A DNA stretch of 64,000 nucleotides from Tepidibacter sp. (GTDB lineage Bacteria > Bacillota > Clostridia > Peptostreptococcales > Peptostreptococcaceae). Shown one piece after another: positions 34,298 through 42,378 of this stretch. A program made the position numbers and the translations under genes. The notes beneath the pieces are model-generated. The model searched no databases. It was not told the origin of the DNA and saw only the letters and a list, made by a program, of their open reading frames with translations. Position 1 is the stretch's first letter, and every line of letters starts with the position of its first letter. Location of the stretch: NCBI RefSeq assembly GCF_025210165.1, contig NZ_JAOASI010000076.1:1-64000 (forward strand), given 5' to 3'.

Positions 34298-35359
34298 ATG
34301 AGAATTTTTAATAAGAGAAGATATTTTGTAATATTATGCTCGGTATTGATTATAGGGTTTTTATTATCACTCATAGCTTCTATTAGTTTAGGGTCTGTGA
34401 ATCTTAATTTTGGTGAGGTTTGGAAAATTATAGTCAATAAACTATTATATAAAGAAGTATTTAAATGTACTTGGAGAAAATCTACAGAAAATATAGTATT
34501 GAACTTAAGATTACCAAGAACTTTATTGGCTATGATTGGTGGGGCAGGTCTTTCTCTTTGCGGTATAATGATGCAAGCCTTAACTAAGAATTCTTTAGCT
34601 GATCCTTATATTTTAGGAATATCATCTGGAGCATCTACAGGAGCAGTAATAGCGATAGTATTTGGAAGTTTTAGAGTATTTGGAGTAGATAGTGTATCAA
34701 TAGCAGCCTTTATGGGGGCTCTTCTTACAAGTTTAATAGTATTCGTATTAGCTAGACAAAATGGTACTTTTTCTTCTACACGCCTAGTATTAACAGGAGT
34801 ATCAATAGCAGCTCTTTTTTCAAGTATAACTAGCTTTATAATATTTACAGCTCAAGACTATTCAAAGGTTCGTGAAGCAATATTTTGGACTACAGGAAGT
34901 TTAGGAGGAGCTAAATGGGATAAGCTAATATTACCTTTTCTTGTACTTATTATTTGCTATTTATTTATAGTTGTATTTTCAAGAGGATTAAATAGCTTGC
35001 TATTAGGAGATAGCTCAGCAATAACTTTAGGTGTAGATATAAAATTTTTAAAGAATACAATCATGTGTTTAGCTAGTGTATTTACAGGTATTTTAGTATC
35101 AATAACAGGTATTATAGGATTTGTAGGTCTTATTGTACCTCATATAGCTAGAAATTTAGTGGGATCAGATCATAAAAAAGTAAGTACAATATCTATTTTA
35201 GTAGGGTCAATATTACTTATATGGGCAGATGTTCTTGCTAGAATTATGGCAAGACCGGAAGAAATTCCAATAGGAGTAATTACATCGTTTTTAGGAGCAC
35301 CTTTTTTCTTGTTTTTAATTAGAAGAAGTTCCTATTCTTTTGGAGGAAAAAATGGCTAG
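34298..35359 (+). CDS. FecCD-family ABC transporter permease
   Basis: 353-residue permease of the BtuC/FecCD family, about ten helices; signature regions NLRLPRTLLAMIGGAGLSLCG, ADPYILGISSGAS and GFVGLIVPHIAR are seen. The ATG at 34298, five bases after the previous stop, is preferred over an in-frame GTG at 34268 inside that gene. Couples with the binding protein and the ATPase around it. Confidence 0.9.
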   Translation: MRIFNKRRYFVILCSVLIIGFLLSLIASISLGSVNLNFGEVWKIIVNKLLYKEVFKCTWRKSTENIVLNLRLPRTLLAMIGGAGLSLCGIMMQALTKNSLADPYILGISSGASTGAVIAIVFGSFRVFGVDSVSIAAFMGALLTSLIVFVLARQNGTFSSTRLVLTGVSIAALFSSITSFIIFTAQDYSKVREAIFWTTGSLGGAKWDKLILPFLVLIICYLFIVVFSRGLNSLLLGDSSAITLGVDIKFLKNTIMCLASVFTGILVSITGIIGFVGLIVPHIARNLVGSDHKKVSTISILVGSILLIWADVLARIMARPEEIPIGVITSFLGAPFFLFLIRRSSYSFGGKNG

Positions 35360-36125
35360 TTTAAAAGTTTGTGATTTAGAATTTTCTATAGAGGATAAAA
35401 AAATAATTGATAATATAGATTTATGTGTAAAGGAGAATAAGATTGTTGGCCTTATTGGTCCTAATGGATGTGGAAAGTCAACATTTCTTAAAAATATATA
35501 TAGACTATACAAGCCAGATACAGGAGTTGTGTATTTAAATGGTGTCAATATACAAAATTTAAATAATAGGGAAATTGCAAGGAATATGTCTGTTGTATTT
35601 CAAGAAAGTAATCATCAATTTGATTTTACCGTTAAAGAAATAGTATTAATGGGTAGATACGCTCATAAAGGTTTGCTAGATGCTAATACAAAAAAGGATG
35701 AAGAATTAGCTCTTGATTCTTTAGAAAGAGTAGGACTTGAAAATTTCTATAATAGAAGTTTTTTAAGCTTATCTGGAGGGGAAAAGCAGAGGGTTTTAAT
35801 AGCAAGAGCATTGACTCAAAATGCAAATATGATAGTACTTGATGAGCCTACTAATCATTTGGATATAAAATACCAGCTTCAAATAATGGACATAATAAAA
35901 TCTTTGCAAATAACAACTCTTGCAGCTATACATGATTTTAATATTGCCGCTAATTACTGTGATTATATATATGTTATGAAAAATGGTAAAATAAAATGTT
36001 TTGGAATACCAGAAGAAATACTAACAGAAGATATGTTTAAAGAGGTTTTTGGAGTTAAATCATATATGTTTAAAAATCCTTTTACTGATAAAGTTCAGAT
36101 ATCTTTTTATTCTGATAAAATTTAG
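35352..36125 (+). CDS. ABC transporter ATPase (FepC/BtuD-like)
   Basis: 257 residues: Walker A GPNGCGKST, signature LSGGEKQR, Walker B MIVLDEPTNHLD. GGAGG lies 6 bases before the ATG, which is 8 bases inside the end of the permease gene. Completes an importer for iron complexes or cobalamin. Confidence 0.9.
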   Translation: MASLKVCDLEFSIEDKKIIDNIDLCVKENKIVGLIGPNGCGKSTFLKNIYRLYKPDTGVVYLNGVNIQNLNNREIARNMSVVFQESNHQFDFTVKEIVLMGRYAHKGLLDANTKKDEELALDSLERVGLENFYNRSFLSLSGGEKQRVLIARALTQNANMIVLDEPTNHLDIKYQLQIMDIIKSLQITTLAAIHDFNIAANYCDYIYVMKNGKIKCFGIPEEILTEDMFKEVFGVKSYMFKNPFTDKVQISFYSDKI

Positions 36126-36140
36126 TATATAGAGATTTAA

Positions 36141-36175
36141 AATAAGGATATAGGGAATACCTATATCTTTATTTT
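36141..36175. terminator. Bidirectional terminator
   Basis: AATAAGGATATAGG / CCTATATCTTTATT with T runs, between the convergent ATPase and SDR genes. Confidence 0.8.
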
Positions 36176-36177
36176 AA

Positions 36178-36924
36178 TTAATCTACATAAATCATTTTTT
36201 TGGTCATACCACCATCTATAATTATATTTTCACCATTTATAAAATCATTTTTTTCATCAGTTAAAAATAAACATGTTCTAGCTATATCTTCAGGTTTTCC
36301 AACTCTTAATGATGGATGTTGTTTATGGTCTATATCTTCTAATTCGCTGTAGTTATTATTTTGAATCCAACCAGGACTTATACAATTAACTGTAATATTA
36401 TTTTCACTTAAAGAAATTGCAAGAGCATGAGTTAATGATACTATCCCTCCCTTAGAAGCTGCATAAGCTTCAGAATTTGGTTCAGACATAATATATCTTG
36501 TAGAAGCAATATTTACTATTCTTCCATAATTAGTGTTTTTATTATATTTTGCAAATTCTTGAGCTGTGATAAATGCACTTCTTAAATTGACGTTTATAAT
36601 AGTATCCCATTCGTCTATAGTTAATTCATATAATGATTTAAATTTACTTATTCCAGCATTATTAATAATAATATCGATTTTTTTATATTTATCTATGATA
36701 AATTTGAACATATCAATTATTTTTTGGGCATTATTCAAATCTATTTTATAAAAGTGTGCATCAAATCCCAAGTTTTTATATTCCTTTTCTAAAATCATAC
36801 CGTTTTTTTGATCAATATCTGATAATATAACCTTTGCTCCTTTTTTACAGTATTCTTTTGCTATTATTTTTCCTATACCATTTGCTGCTCCTGTTATTAA
36901 AACTATTTTATCTGAATAAAACAT
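36178..36924 (-). CDS. Short-chain dehydrogenase/reductase
   Basis: 248 residues, classical SDR: TGAANGIG cofactor motif near residue 11, NNAG near 88, catalytic Ser in NIAST and YAASK (Tyr-x-x-x-Lys) near 152. NAD(P)-dependent oxidoreductase of unknown substrate; similar to glucose-1-dehydrogenase/FabG-like types. Two ATG codons are adjacent; the second gives better spacing to AGGAGG. Its upstream region holds a perfect 15-base palindrome and a sequence shared with the HxlR-controlled SDR at 45763-46476. Confidence 0.85.
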   Translation of the reverse strand: MFYSDKIVLITGAANGIGKIIAKEYCKKGAKVILSDIDQKNGMILEKEYKNLGFDAHFYKIDLNNAQKIIDMFKFIIDKYKKIDIIINNAGISKFKSLYELTIDEWDTIINVNLRSAFITAQEFAKYNKNTNYGRIVNIASTRYIMSEPNSEAYAASKGGIVSLTHALAISLSENNITVNCISPGWIQNNNYSELEDIDHKQHPSLRVGKPEDIARTCLFLTDEKNDFINGENIIIDGGMTKKMIYVD

Positions 36925-36996
36925 CATTTCCTCCTATTAAAGTGCATTATTAATATATATTTTTAATATGAAATTATAATCATCTTCGAATTATGG

Positions 36997-37016
36997 ATAA
37001 GTATAATTTTCGTTAT
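36997..37016. repeat. 20-base sequence shared with 57183-57202
   Basis: ATAAGTATAATTTTCGTTAT, exact match, located in the upstream region of the SDR gene. Confidence 0.8.
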
Positions 37017-37069
37017 ATACACTTTAATTGTACATACTTATTATTTGAATGTGAAGTATGCACTTTTAT

Positions 37070-37101
37070 GTTATATAGTATACTAAAGTATACTATATAA
37101 C
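37070..37101. promoter_or_regulatory. Perfect AT-rich palindrome upstream of the SDR gene
   Basis: GTTATATAGTATACT, two bases, AGTATACTATATAAC. It lies between the second spoVA operon terminator and the SDR start. Its GTATAC cores resemble operators of HxlR-family redox regulators, by impression only. Confidence 0.55.
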
Positions 37102-37104
37102 AAT

Positions 37105-37136
37105 AAAACCACATTTCAAAATCGAAATGTGGTTTT
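37105..37136 (-). terminator. Terminator of the second spoVA operon
   Basis: AAAACCACATTTC / GAAATGTGGTTTT, directly after the last DUF1657 gene on the minus strand. Confidence 0.9.
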
Positions 37137-37141
37137 CATTG

Positions 37142-37351
37142 TTATTGTTCTTCTCTATATTGAGGTTCTTCATTTTTTACATATTCAACTCTGCCTTCAA
37201 GTTGTTGTACCATATCTTCAGCAGTTTGTGATAGCTGATTAAACATTTGTTTTGCATTTTGATCATCAGTATCAAGTGCAAAAGTTTTAAATTGTGATGC
37301 TAAACCTTTAGTTCCTGCTAATGCTTGTTCTAATTTATTTATTGTACTCAT
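37142..37351 (-). CDS. DUF1657 protein (distal copy)
   Basis: 69-residue helical protein of the DUF1657 family (KLEQALAGTKGLASQFKTFAL at the start, EGRVEYVKNEEPQYREE at the end). DUF1657 proteins occur in spoVA2-type operons of spore-formers. Last gene of the operon, 101 bases after spoVAEb, with a strong AAAGGAGG site. Confidence 0.88.
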   Translation of the reverse strand: MSTINKLEQALAGTKGLASQFKTFALDTDDQNAKQMFNQLSQTAEDMVQQLEGRVEYVKNEEPQYREEQ

Positions 37352-37452
37352 TAAAAAGCCTCCTTTTTTATTTCATTATTAATTAGTGTTTCCTTTTTTT
37401 AAAAAATATATAGCAATAATAAAAAGTTAGTTATAGAATATTTGTCCATTTA

Positions 37453-37806
37453 TTAACCTTTAGGCTTAAATATTAATGATGCCATAAATCCGAAAATTAT
37501 TGCACAAGAAATTCCTGCACTAGTAACTTCAAAAATTCCTGTGAGAACACCTATTACACCCGTTCGCTTTGCTTCTGCTAAAGCGCCTTTAACCAAGGCA
37601 TTTCCAAAACTTGTTATTGGAACAGAAGCACCTGCTCCTGCAAATTTTATTAAAGGCTCATACCAACCAAGTCCTCCAAGGATTGCTCCTATTACAACTA
37701 GCGTACTTGTTGTATGAGCAGGAGTAAGTTTAAATACATCAATCATAATTTGTCCAATAACACATATTGATCCACCTACTAAAAATGCCCAAATGAACTT
37801 TTCCAA
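37453..37806 (-). CDS. spoVAE: Stage V sporulation protein AEb (second copy)
   Basis: 117-residue membrane protein with AFLVGGSICVIGQIMID and GAGASVPITSFGNA, the SpoVAEb pattern. TTG start at 37806 after AAAAGGAGG. Follows spoVAD after 15 bases. Paralogue of 2733-3089. Confidence 0.92.
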   Translation of the reverse strand: MEKFIWAFLVGGSICVIGQIMIDVFKLTPAHTTSTLVVIGAILGGLGWYEPLIKFAGAGASVPITSFGNALVKGALAEAKRTGVIGVLTGIFEVTSAGISCAIIFGFMASLIFKPKG

Positions 37807-37821
37807 TATTTAAACCTCCTT

Positions 37822-38826
37822 TTAAGTCATTTCTATAGATACTGCATGAGCTATACAAGGTATACTTTCTTTTTGTTGGTACGAAATAGGAGACAATAAA
37901 GCACCTGTTGCTATAATTAATATTCTTTTTAATTCACCTTTTTTCATACGATTAAGAAAGTGTCCATAAGTTACAGTAGCACAACAGCCACATCCACTAC
38001 CACCTGCCATAACAGGTTGATCTTCTTTATATATCATTCTTCCGCAATCTGTAAAAATTTTAGGTGGGATTTTTAGCCCATGTTTAATTAATAGATCTCC
38101 TGCAATTGTATGTCCTATTTTTCCAAGGTCTCCAGTAGCGATAATATCATAATAAGATGGATCAATATTTAAATCTCTAAAATGAGCTTGAATTGTATCA
38201 ACTGCTGCAGGTGCCATTGCTCCTCCCATATTAAATGGATCAGAAAGTCCCATATCTACAACTCTTCCAATAGTAGCTGATGTAACGCGTGGACCTTTAC
38301 CTTTATTTGACAATAAACCTGTTCCAGCTCCAGTTACGGTCCATTGAGCTGTTGGAGGTTTTTGAGAACCATACTCTGTTGGATATCTAAATTGTTTTTC
38401 TGCTGAGGCGTTATGACTAGATGCACCTGCTAAAACATAGTTTGCAGCTTTACAATCAATCAACAAGCTACCTAAAGCAAGTCCCTCAATAGCACTAGAA
38501 CAAGCCCCGAATATACCCAGAAATGGTGCTCCTAGAGTACGAGCAGTAAAAGAACTTGAAATAATCTGATTCATTAAGTCGCCACTTATAAAAAATTGAA
38601 TATCTTCTTTTTTTAATCCTGATTTTTGAATTGTCTTTTCACAAGATTGTTCTAACAGTTTTTTTTCTGCTTTTTCATAACTGTCTTGTCCTAACCATAT
38701 ATTGTCATGAAGAATATCAAAATCCTCAGCTAAATTACCCTGTGCTTCAAAAGGACCGCCAACAGCAGAAGAAGAAATTATAACAGGTTTTGAATCAAAT
38801 ACCCATGACTGATGTCCTTTTAACAT
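37822..38826 (-). CDS. spoVAD: Stage V sporulation protein AD (second copy)
   Basis: 334-residue thiolase-like dipicolinate-binding protein: GACSSAIEGLALG near 110, AQWTVTGAGTG near 162 and GGSGCGCCA near 278. Shares the family frame of the copy at 1711-2721 but differs at many positions, so the two arose by old duplication or transfer, not by recent copying. It starts one base after the end of spoVAC. Confidence 0.95.
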   Translation of the reverse strand: MLKGHQSWVFDSKPVIISSSAVGGPFEAQGNLAEDFDILHDNIWLGQDSYEKAEKKLLEQSCEKTIQKSGLKKEDIQFFISGDLMNQIISSSFTARTLGAPFLGIFGACSSAIEGLALGSLLIDCKAANYVLAGASSHNASAEKQFRYPTEYGSQKPPTAQWTVTGAGTGLLSNKGKGPRVTSATIGRVVDMGLSDPFNMGGAMAPAAVDTIQAHFRDLNIDPSYYDIIATGDLGKIGHTIAGDLLIKHGLKIPPKIFTDCGRMIYKEDQPVMAGGSGCGCCATVTYGHFLNRMKKGELKRILIIATGALLSPISYQQKESIPCIAHAVSIEMT

Positions 38827-39306
38827 TTACATCCCACCTAACCATTTAATAGTAATTTTAATAAGAGCAACTACAAATGCTGAAAAAACCCCATAAACAA
38901 TTACTGAACCTGATAATTTAAACATATTTCCGCCTACGCCTAAAACATATCCTTCACTACGATGTTCAATAGCAGCAGAAGCCATAGTATTAGCAAAACC
39001 TGTAATAGGAATAATAGTACCACCACCAGCCCATTGAGCAATATGATCATATACACCAAATCCAGTAAGCAAAACTGAAACTATAATTAAAACTGCTGTT
39101 GCTGGATCTCCTGCTGTTTTTTCTGTAAAATTGAAGTAGTTGACAAATATCCATTGTAGCCCTTGACCTATAGTACAAATAAATCCACCAACAATGAATG
39201 CTCTAAAACAATTGCGAAAAACTTTTCTCTTTGGTTCTCTAGCTTTTGCAAAATCTTGATATTCTTGTTGGATAGGAGTTAGTTTTTTCTTTTTTTTATT
39301 AGACAT
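38827..39306 (-). CDS. spoVAC: Stage V sporulation protein AC (second copy)
   Basis: 159 residues, longer at the N-terminus than the copy at 1269-1697: a Lys-rich soluble stretch (1-30) precedes AFIVGGFICTIGQ. The loop AGGGTIIPITGFANT is conserved. Channel-type component for dipicolinate. Follows the 2Duf gene after 14 bases. Confidence 0.94.
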   Translation of the reverse strand: MSNKKKKKLTPIQQEYQDFAKAREPKRKVFRNCFRAFIVGGFICTIGQGLQWIFVNYFNFTEKTAGDPATAVLIIVSVLLTGFGVYDHIAQWAGGGTIIPITGFANTMASAAIEHRSEGYVLGVGGNMFKLSGSVIVYGVFSAFVVALIKITIKWLGGM

Positions 39307-39320
39307 TTAATCATCACCCT

Positions 39321-40181
39321 CTAATGTAATAAATAAGGTTCTAGTTTTTTTACAATACTTTGAAGTTTTTGTGCATCATTTGAATACATATCTTTTGTTT
39401 TTGGGTTTTGTGTTTCTAATGCGAAACTAAGAAGGTCAGCTTGAGTTTTTTCAAGGTTAGCATAAATCAATTCTTTTACTTGGGGCTTAGGAATTTGTAT
39501 AGAGTCCTCAAAAAGATCTACATATAAATCACCAGAAGAATCAACCTGACCAATAAAAACATTATCTAGAGATACACCTAGACTTTCTAATTGTGTATTT
39601 AACCACCCGTGGTTTAAGCCTCTATTACTTAGAGCTTCATCAATTATATTTCCATCTAAGATTACTGTTTGAGATTCAGTTTGTGGTGATACTTGTTTGC
39701 CTAAATCATGAGGTGTAATCGGGGTTTTGTATGATTTTAGCAACATATTAATTTCACCAGTTGTTTCCATTAGAGCAAATTCAACATCCATTAAATTAAA
39801 TACATTTTTAGATCTTAATTCTCTTAATAGCTCTTCTCCTGTGAATCTTACTTGACTTAAATTTTCTTCCATAACTTTTCCGTTTTTTATTAAAATTGTC
39901 TCTTTTCCATACACCCAATCGTGAATTAATTTGCTTGATAAACATAGATAATCTAACCCTATGGTAAATAAAAGCCAAACCCCTAGAGCAACAAAACCAA
40001 ATGCTAAATTGTTAATTATATTTGTTGAAATTAAAGCAACTAAAATTGCAATTACAGTATAACTAACAAAATTAAACGATGTCATTCTAGCTAATTGCCT
40101 TTTTCCAATGATTCTGATAAAAAGTAAAGTTAAAAAAAATAAACCTACTGATCTAATTAATATTTCAATCCAAGTTTTCAT
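39321..40181 (-). CDS. 2Duf-type protein: DUF421 membrane domain plus DUF1657-like tail
   Basis: 286 residues. The N-terminus has three membrane helices with FIRIIGKRQLARMTSFNFV, the YetF/DUF421 signature, then a cytoplasmic DUF421 domain (about 85-225). Residues about 240-285 (EKTQADLLSFALETQN ... KLEPYL) resemble DUF1657, giving the two-domain architecture of 2Duf, reported to raise spore wet-heat resistance in Bacillus strains with spoVA2mob. Second gene of the operon. Confidence 0.85.
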   Translation of the reverse strand: MKTWIEILIRSVGLFFLTLLFIRIIGKRQLARMTSFNFVSYTVIAILVALISTNIINNLAFGFVALGVWLLFTIGLDYLCLSSKLIHDWVYGKETILIKNGKVMEENLSQVRFTGEELLRELRSKNVFNLMDVEFALMETTGEINMLLKSYKTPITPHDLGKQVSPQTESQTVILDGNIIDEALSNRGLNHGWLNTQLESLGVSLDNVFIGQVDSSGDLYVDLFEDSIQIPKPQVKELIYANLEKTQADLLSFALETQNPKTKDMYSNDAQKLQSIVKKLEPYLLH

Positions 40182-40192
40182 AATTACCTCAC

Positions 40193-40399
40193 CTAATAAC
40201 CTTTGTATTGTGGTTCCTCAAATTCTAAAACTTTTATCCTTTCTTCTAAGTCATTAATTATTTCATTGGTTATATTCAAAGCTTCTTTATATATTTCTTT
40301 TGTTTTTTTATCTTGAGATTGTATTGAATATAATCTTAAAGTACTTTGAGTACCTTTTAAACTAGCTAAAGTTTGCTTTACTTTAGCGCCAACAGACAT
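40193..40399 (-). CDS. DUF1657 protein (proximal copy)
   Basis: 68 residues: KVKQTLASLKGTQSTLRLY and EERIKVLEFEEPQYKG match DUF1657 closely. The ATG at 40399 is preferred over 40408 because AAAGGA lies 9 bases before it. First gene of the second spoVA operon. Divergent from the DUF421 gene at 40576, with 176 bases between. Confidence 0.88.
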   Translation of the reverse strand: MSVGAKVKQTLASLKGTQSTLRLYSIQSQDKKTKEIYKEALNITNEIINDLEERIKVLEFEEPQYKGY

Positions 40400-40575
40400 T
40401 AATATCATCCTTTCTAATGTAAATTACTTTATATCTATTTTTTGCAATTATTCATTATTAATACATATATATATAATTTTAATATATTGAAATAATTTCC
40501 ATATGATGCTTTTCAAAAAATGAATACATTAATTTTTATAAGTATATAATACAAAATAGGATTGAGGTGAAATTA

Positions 40576-41274
40576 TTGAATATATCATATATGCTTAACT
40601 CAACAATTGAACTAATCATTGGTTTTTTTGCATTACTTATAATTACTAAAGTTTTAGGAAAAACTCAAATAAATCAAATTACTCCCTTTGAATTTATATC
40701 TTCACTAGTATTGGGGGAGTTAGTAGGTAATGCCGTTTATGATAAAGATATTAATACCTTTTATATTTTATATACAGTTTTCTTATGGGCTTTATTGTTA
40801 TATATAATTGAAATGTTGACAGAAAAATTTAAAATAACAAGAAGTTTTTTCGAAGGAAAACCTTCTATTTTAATTAGAAATGGGCAAATTGATTTTAATG
40901 AATTAAAAAAAGAAAAGATAGATATAAATGAATTACAAAGTTTATTAAGGTCAAAAGATACATTTTCCATTCGGGAAATTCAATATGCTATTTTAGAAAG
41001 CAATGGCTCAATTAGTATTCTAAAAAAATCCAAATATAATAATCCTACAAATGAAGATTTAAAATTACAGGAAAAACCTGTATATTTACCGATTACTTTT
41101 ATACTAGATGGAGAAATTTTATGGGATAATATCAAAGCTTGTGGATTTGATGAAAAATGGCTAAAAAAACAGCTTCATGAGAACAAAATAAATAAAATAA
41201 AAGAAGTTATTTATGCTGAATGGAAGAAAGATGAAGGGCTTCATATAATACAAAAAAATGATAATAGTGAATAA
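40576..41274 (+). CDS. YetF/DUF421 membrane protein
   Basis: 232 residues with three membrane helices (about 5-75, KVLGKTQINQITPFEF) and a cytoplasmic DUF421 domain (RNGQIDFNELKKEKID ... FILDGEILWDN). Unlike the gene at 39321-40181 it has no DUF1657-like tail. TTG at 40576 follows GAGGTGA; the GTG at 40567 overlaps that site. Divergent from the second spoVA operon and probably functionally linked to it. Confidence 0.85.
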   Translation: MNISYMLNSTIELIIGFFALLIITKVLGKTQINQITPFEFISSLVLGELVGNAVYDKDINTFYILYTVFLWALLLYIIEMLTEKFKITRSFFEGKPSILIRNGQIDFNELKKEKIDINELQSLLRSKDTFSIREIQYAILESNGSISILKKSKYNNPTNEDLKLQEKPVYLPITFILDGEILWDNIKACGFDEKWLKKQLHENKINKIKEVIYAEWKKDEGLHIIQKNDNSE

Positions 41275-41381
41275 ATAAAAGATTTTTAAAACATGGTAAA
41301 AAAAGATTTTTTAAAATTTATAAATAAAACTTCTAAAAAAAGAAAAACTAATATTGATTAAAAAAAGAGGAGGTTTTAATT

Positions 41382-41807
41382 TTGAAAGTAAGAGATATAA
41401 TGACAAGTGATGTATCATATGTAACAGTAAATGCAGATATAACACAAGTAGCAGATATTATGAAATCTTTAGATGTTGGAATAGTTCCTGTTTGTGATGA
41501 AAATAAAAATCCTATTGGAGTAATAACAGATAGAGATATAGTTTTAAGAAGTATTTCTGACAATAATCCTAATCAACATGTGGGAAATATAATGAGTAGA
41601 GACATTATAAGTGTAAATTCTGATACTGATGCTCATGAAGCAGCAGCACTAATGGCACAGAATCAGATAAGAAGATTACCTGTAATTGAAAATAACAAGA
41701 TTGTTGGAATTCTGTCATTAGGTGATTTAGCAAATGTAAATATACATGTTAATGAAGCTGGTGAAACTTTAAGCTCAATTTCAAAACCAGGTAGTGGAAT
41801 GAAATAA
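41382..41807 (+). CDS. Tandem CBS-domain protein
   Basis: 141 residues with two CBS motifs (MKVRDIMTSDV ... GVITDRDIV, then VGNIMSRDII ... IVGILSLGDLA). CBS pairs bind adenine nucleotides or SAM and act as energy or redox sensors. No catalytic domain is attached. TTG start at 41382 with AGGAGG upstream. Terminator follows at 41827. Confidence 0.9.
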   Translation: MKVRDIMTSDVSYVTVNADITQVADIMKSLDVGIVPVCDENKNPIGVITDRDIVLRSISDNNPNQHVGNIMSRDIISVNSDTDAHEAAALMAQNQIRRLPVIENNKIVGILSLGDLANVNIHVNEAGETLSSISKPGSGMK

Positions 41808-41826
41808 AAAAATATGAAGGTTAATG

Positions 41827-41850
41827 AAAGAGAGCATTTGCTCTCTTTTT
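41827..41850 (+). terminator. Terminator after the CBS-domain gene
   Basis: AAAGAGAGCA/TGCTCTCTTT followed by T. Confidence 0.88.
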
Positions 41851-41856
41851 AATATT

Positions 41857-42004
41857 CTAAGGTATTATAAATCTTTTGTTCTGTGGATAACTTATTAAAA
41901 TAATATATAAACTTGAATCTATGAATAATTTGTCGAAATATGACAGTTGTTTTTGAGAAGCACAGAATCATTAAAGACATAAGGAATTGATTTAGCGAGG
42001 AGGC
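41857..42004. repeat. Interspersed repeat, degenerate copy A
   Basis: Collinear with 54847-54980: CTWAGG, then TTTTGTTCTGTGGATAACTT, then ACTTGA-CTAT, then an AGCACAGAATCATTAAAGAC block and TTTAGCGAG. Lies just behind a terminator. The rest of the gap 42005-42378 has no gene; it holds only AT-rich DNA and the hairpin at 42273-42309. Confidence 0.6.
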
Positions 42005-42272
42005 AAAAATTTTTACTTTACAGGAAACTAAAAAAAGGATGCCATAATAAAGTAAGGTTTAGAGTGGTCGGAGTACCCATAAATAGTAGGTATAAAGAAT
42101 GATTTTTTGAAATGAATGAAATTATTATTAAAGAAACTATAAAATTTATACGAAATTAGTATATAATATAAATATATAAAATATAAGTATATAAAAAAAT
42201 TTAAATCGAAATTAAAATATGTAATTTAAAAAAATAATACACTTAAAAGATTTATGACTACAATTATATCAT

Positions 42273-42309
42273 AAGGATTGTTCTGTTAATAATAGAGGGG
42301 TCCTTTTTT
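42273..42309 (+). terminator. Hairpin with T run before the GGDEF-EAL gene
   Basis: AAGGATTGTTCT pairs, with several G-U pairs, to AGAGGGGTCCTT, followed by TTTTTT. It lies 70 bases before the start codon, so it could attenuate transcription or end a short upstream RNA. No known aptamer fold was recognised before it. Confidence 0.55.
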
Positions 42310-42378
42310 ATTACATAAGAGAGTAAATATATGGGGTTGATTTATTATAATTATTTACTAGAAATAGGAGTTGAATAT

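Noticed and set aside
41882..41890. TGTGGATAA, a perfect DnaA-box complement, possible origin
   Set aside because: A single box with no cluster, no dnaA/dnaN/oriC genes near, and it is explained as part of the interspersed repeat.
41951..42060. Possible cyclic-di-GMP riboswitch before the GGDEF-EAL gene
   Set aside because: Neither the GEMM-I nor the GEMM-II conserved core could be found; the similarity to copy B of the repeat explains the conserved bases better.
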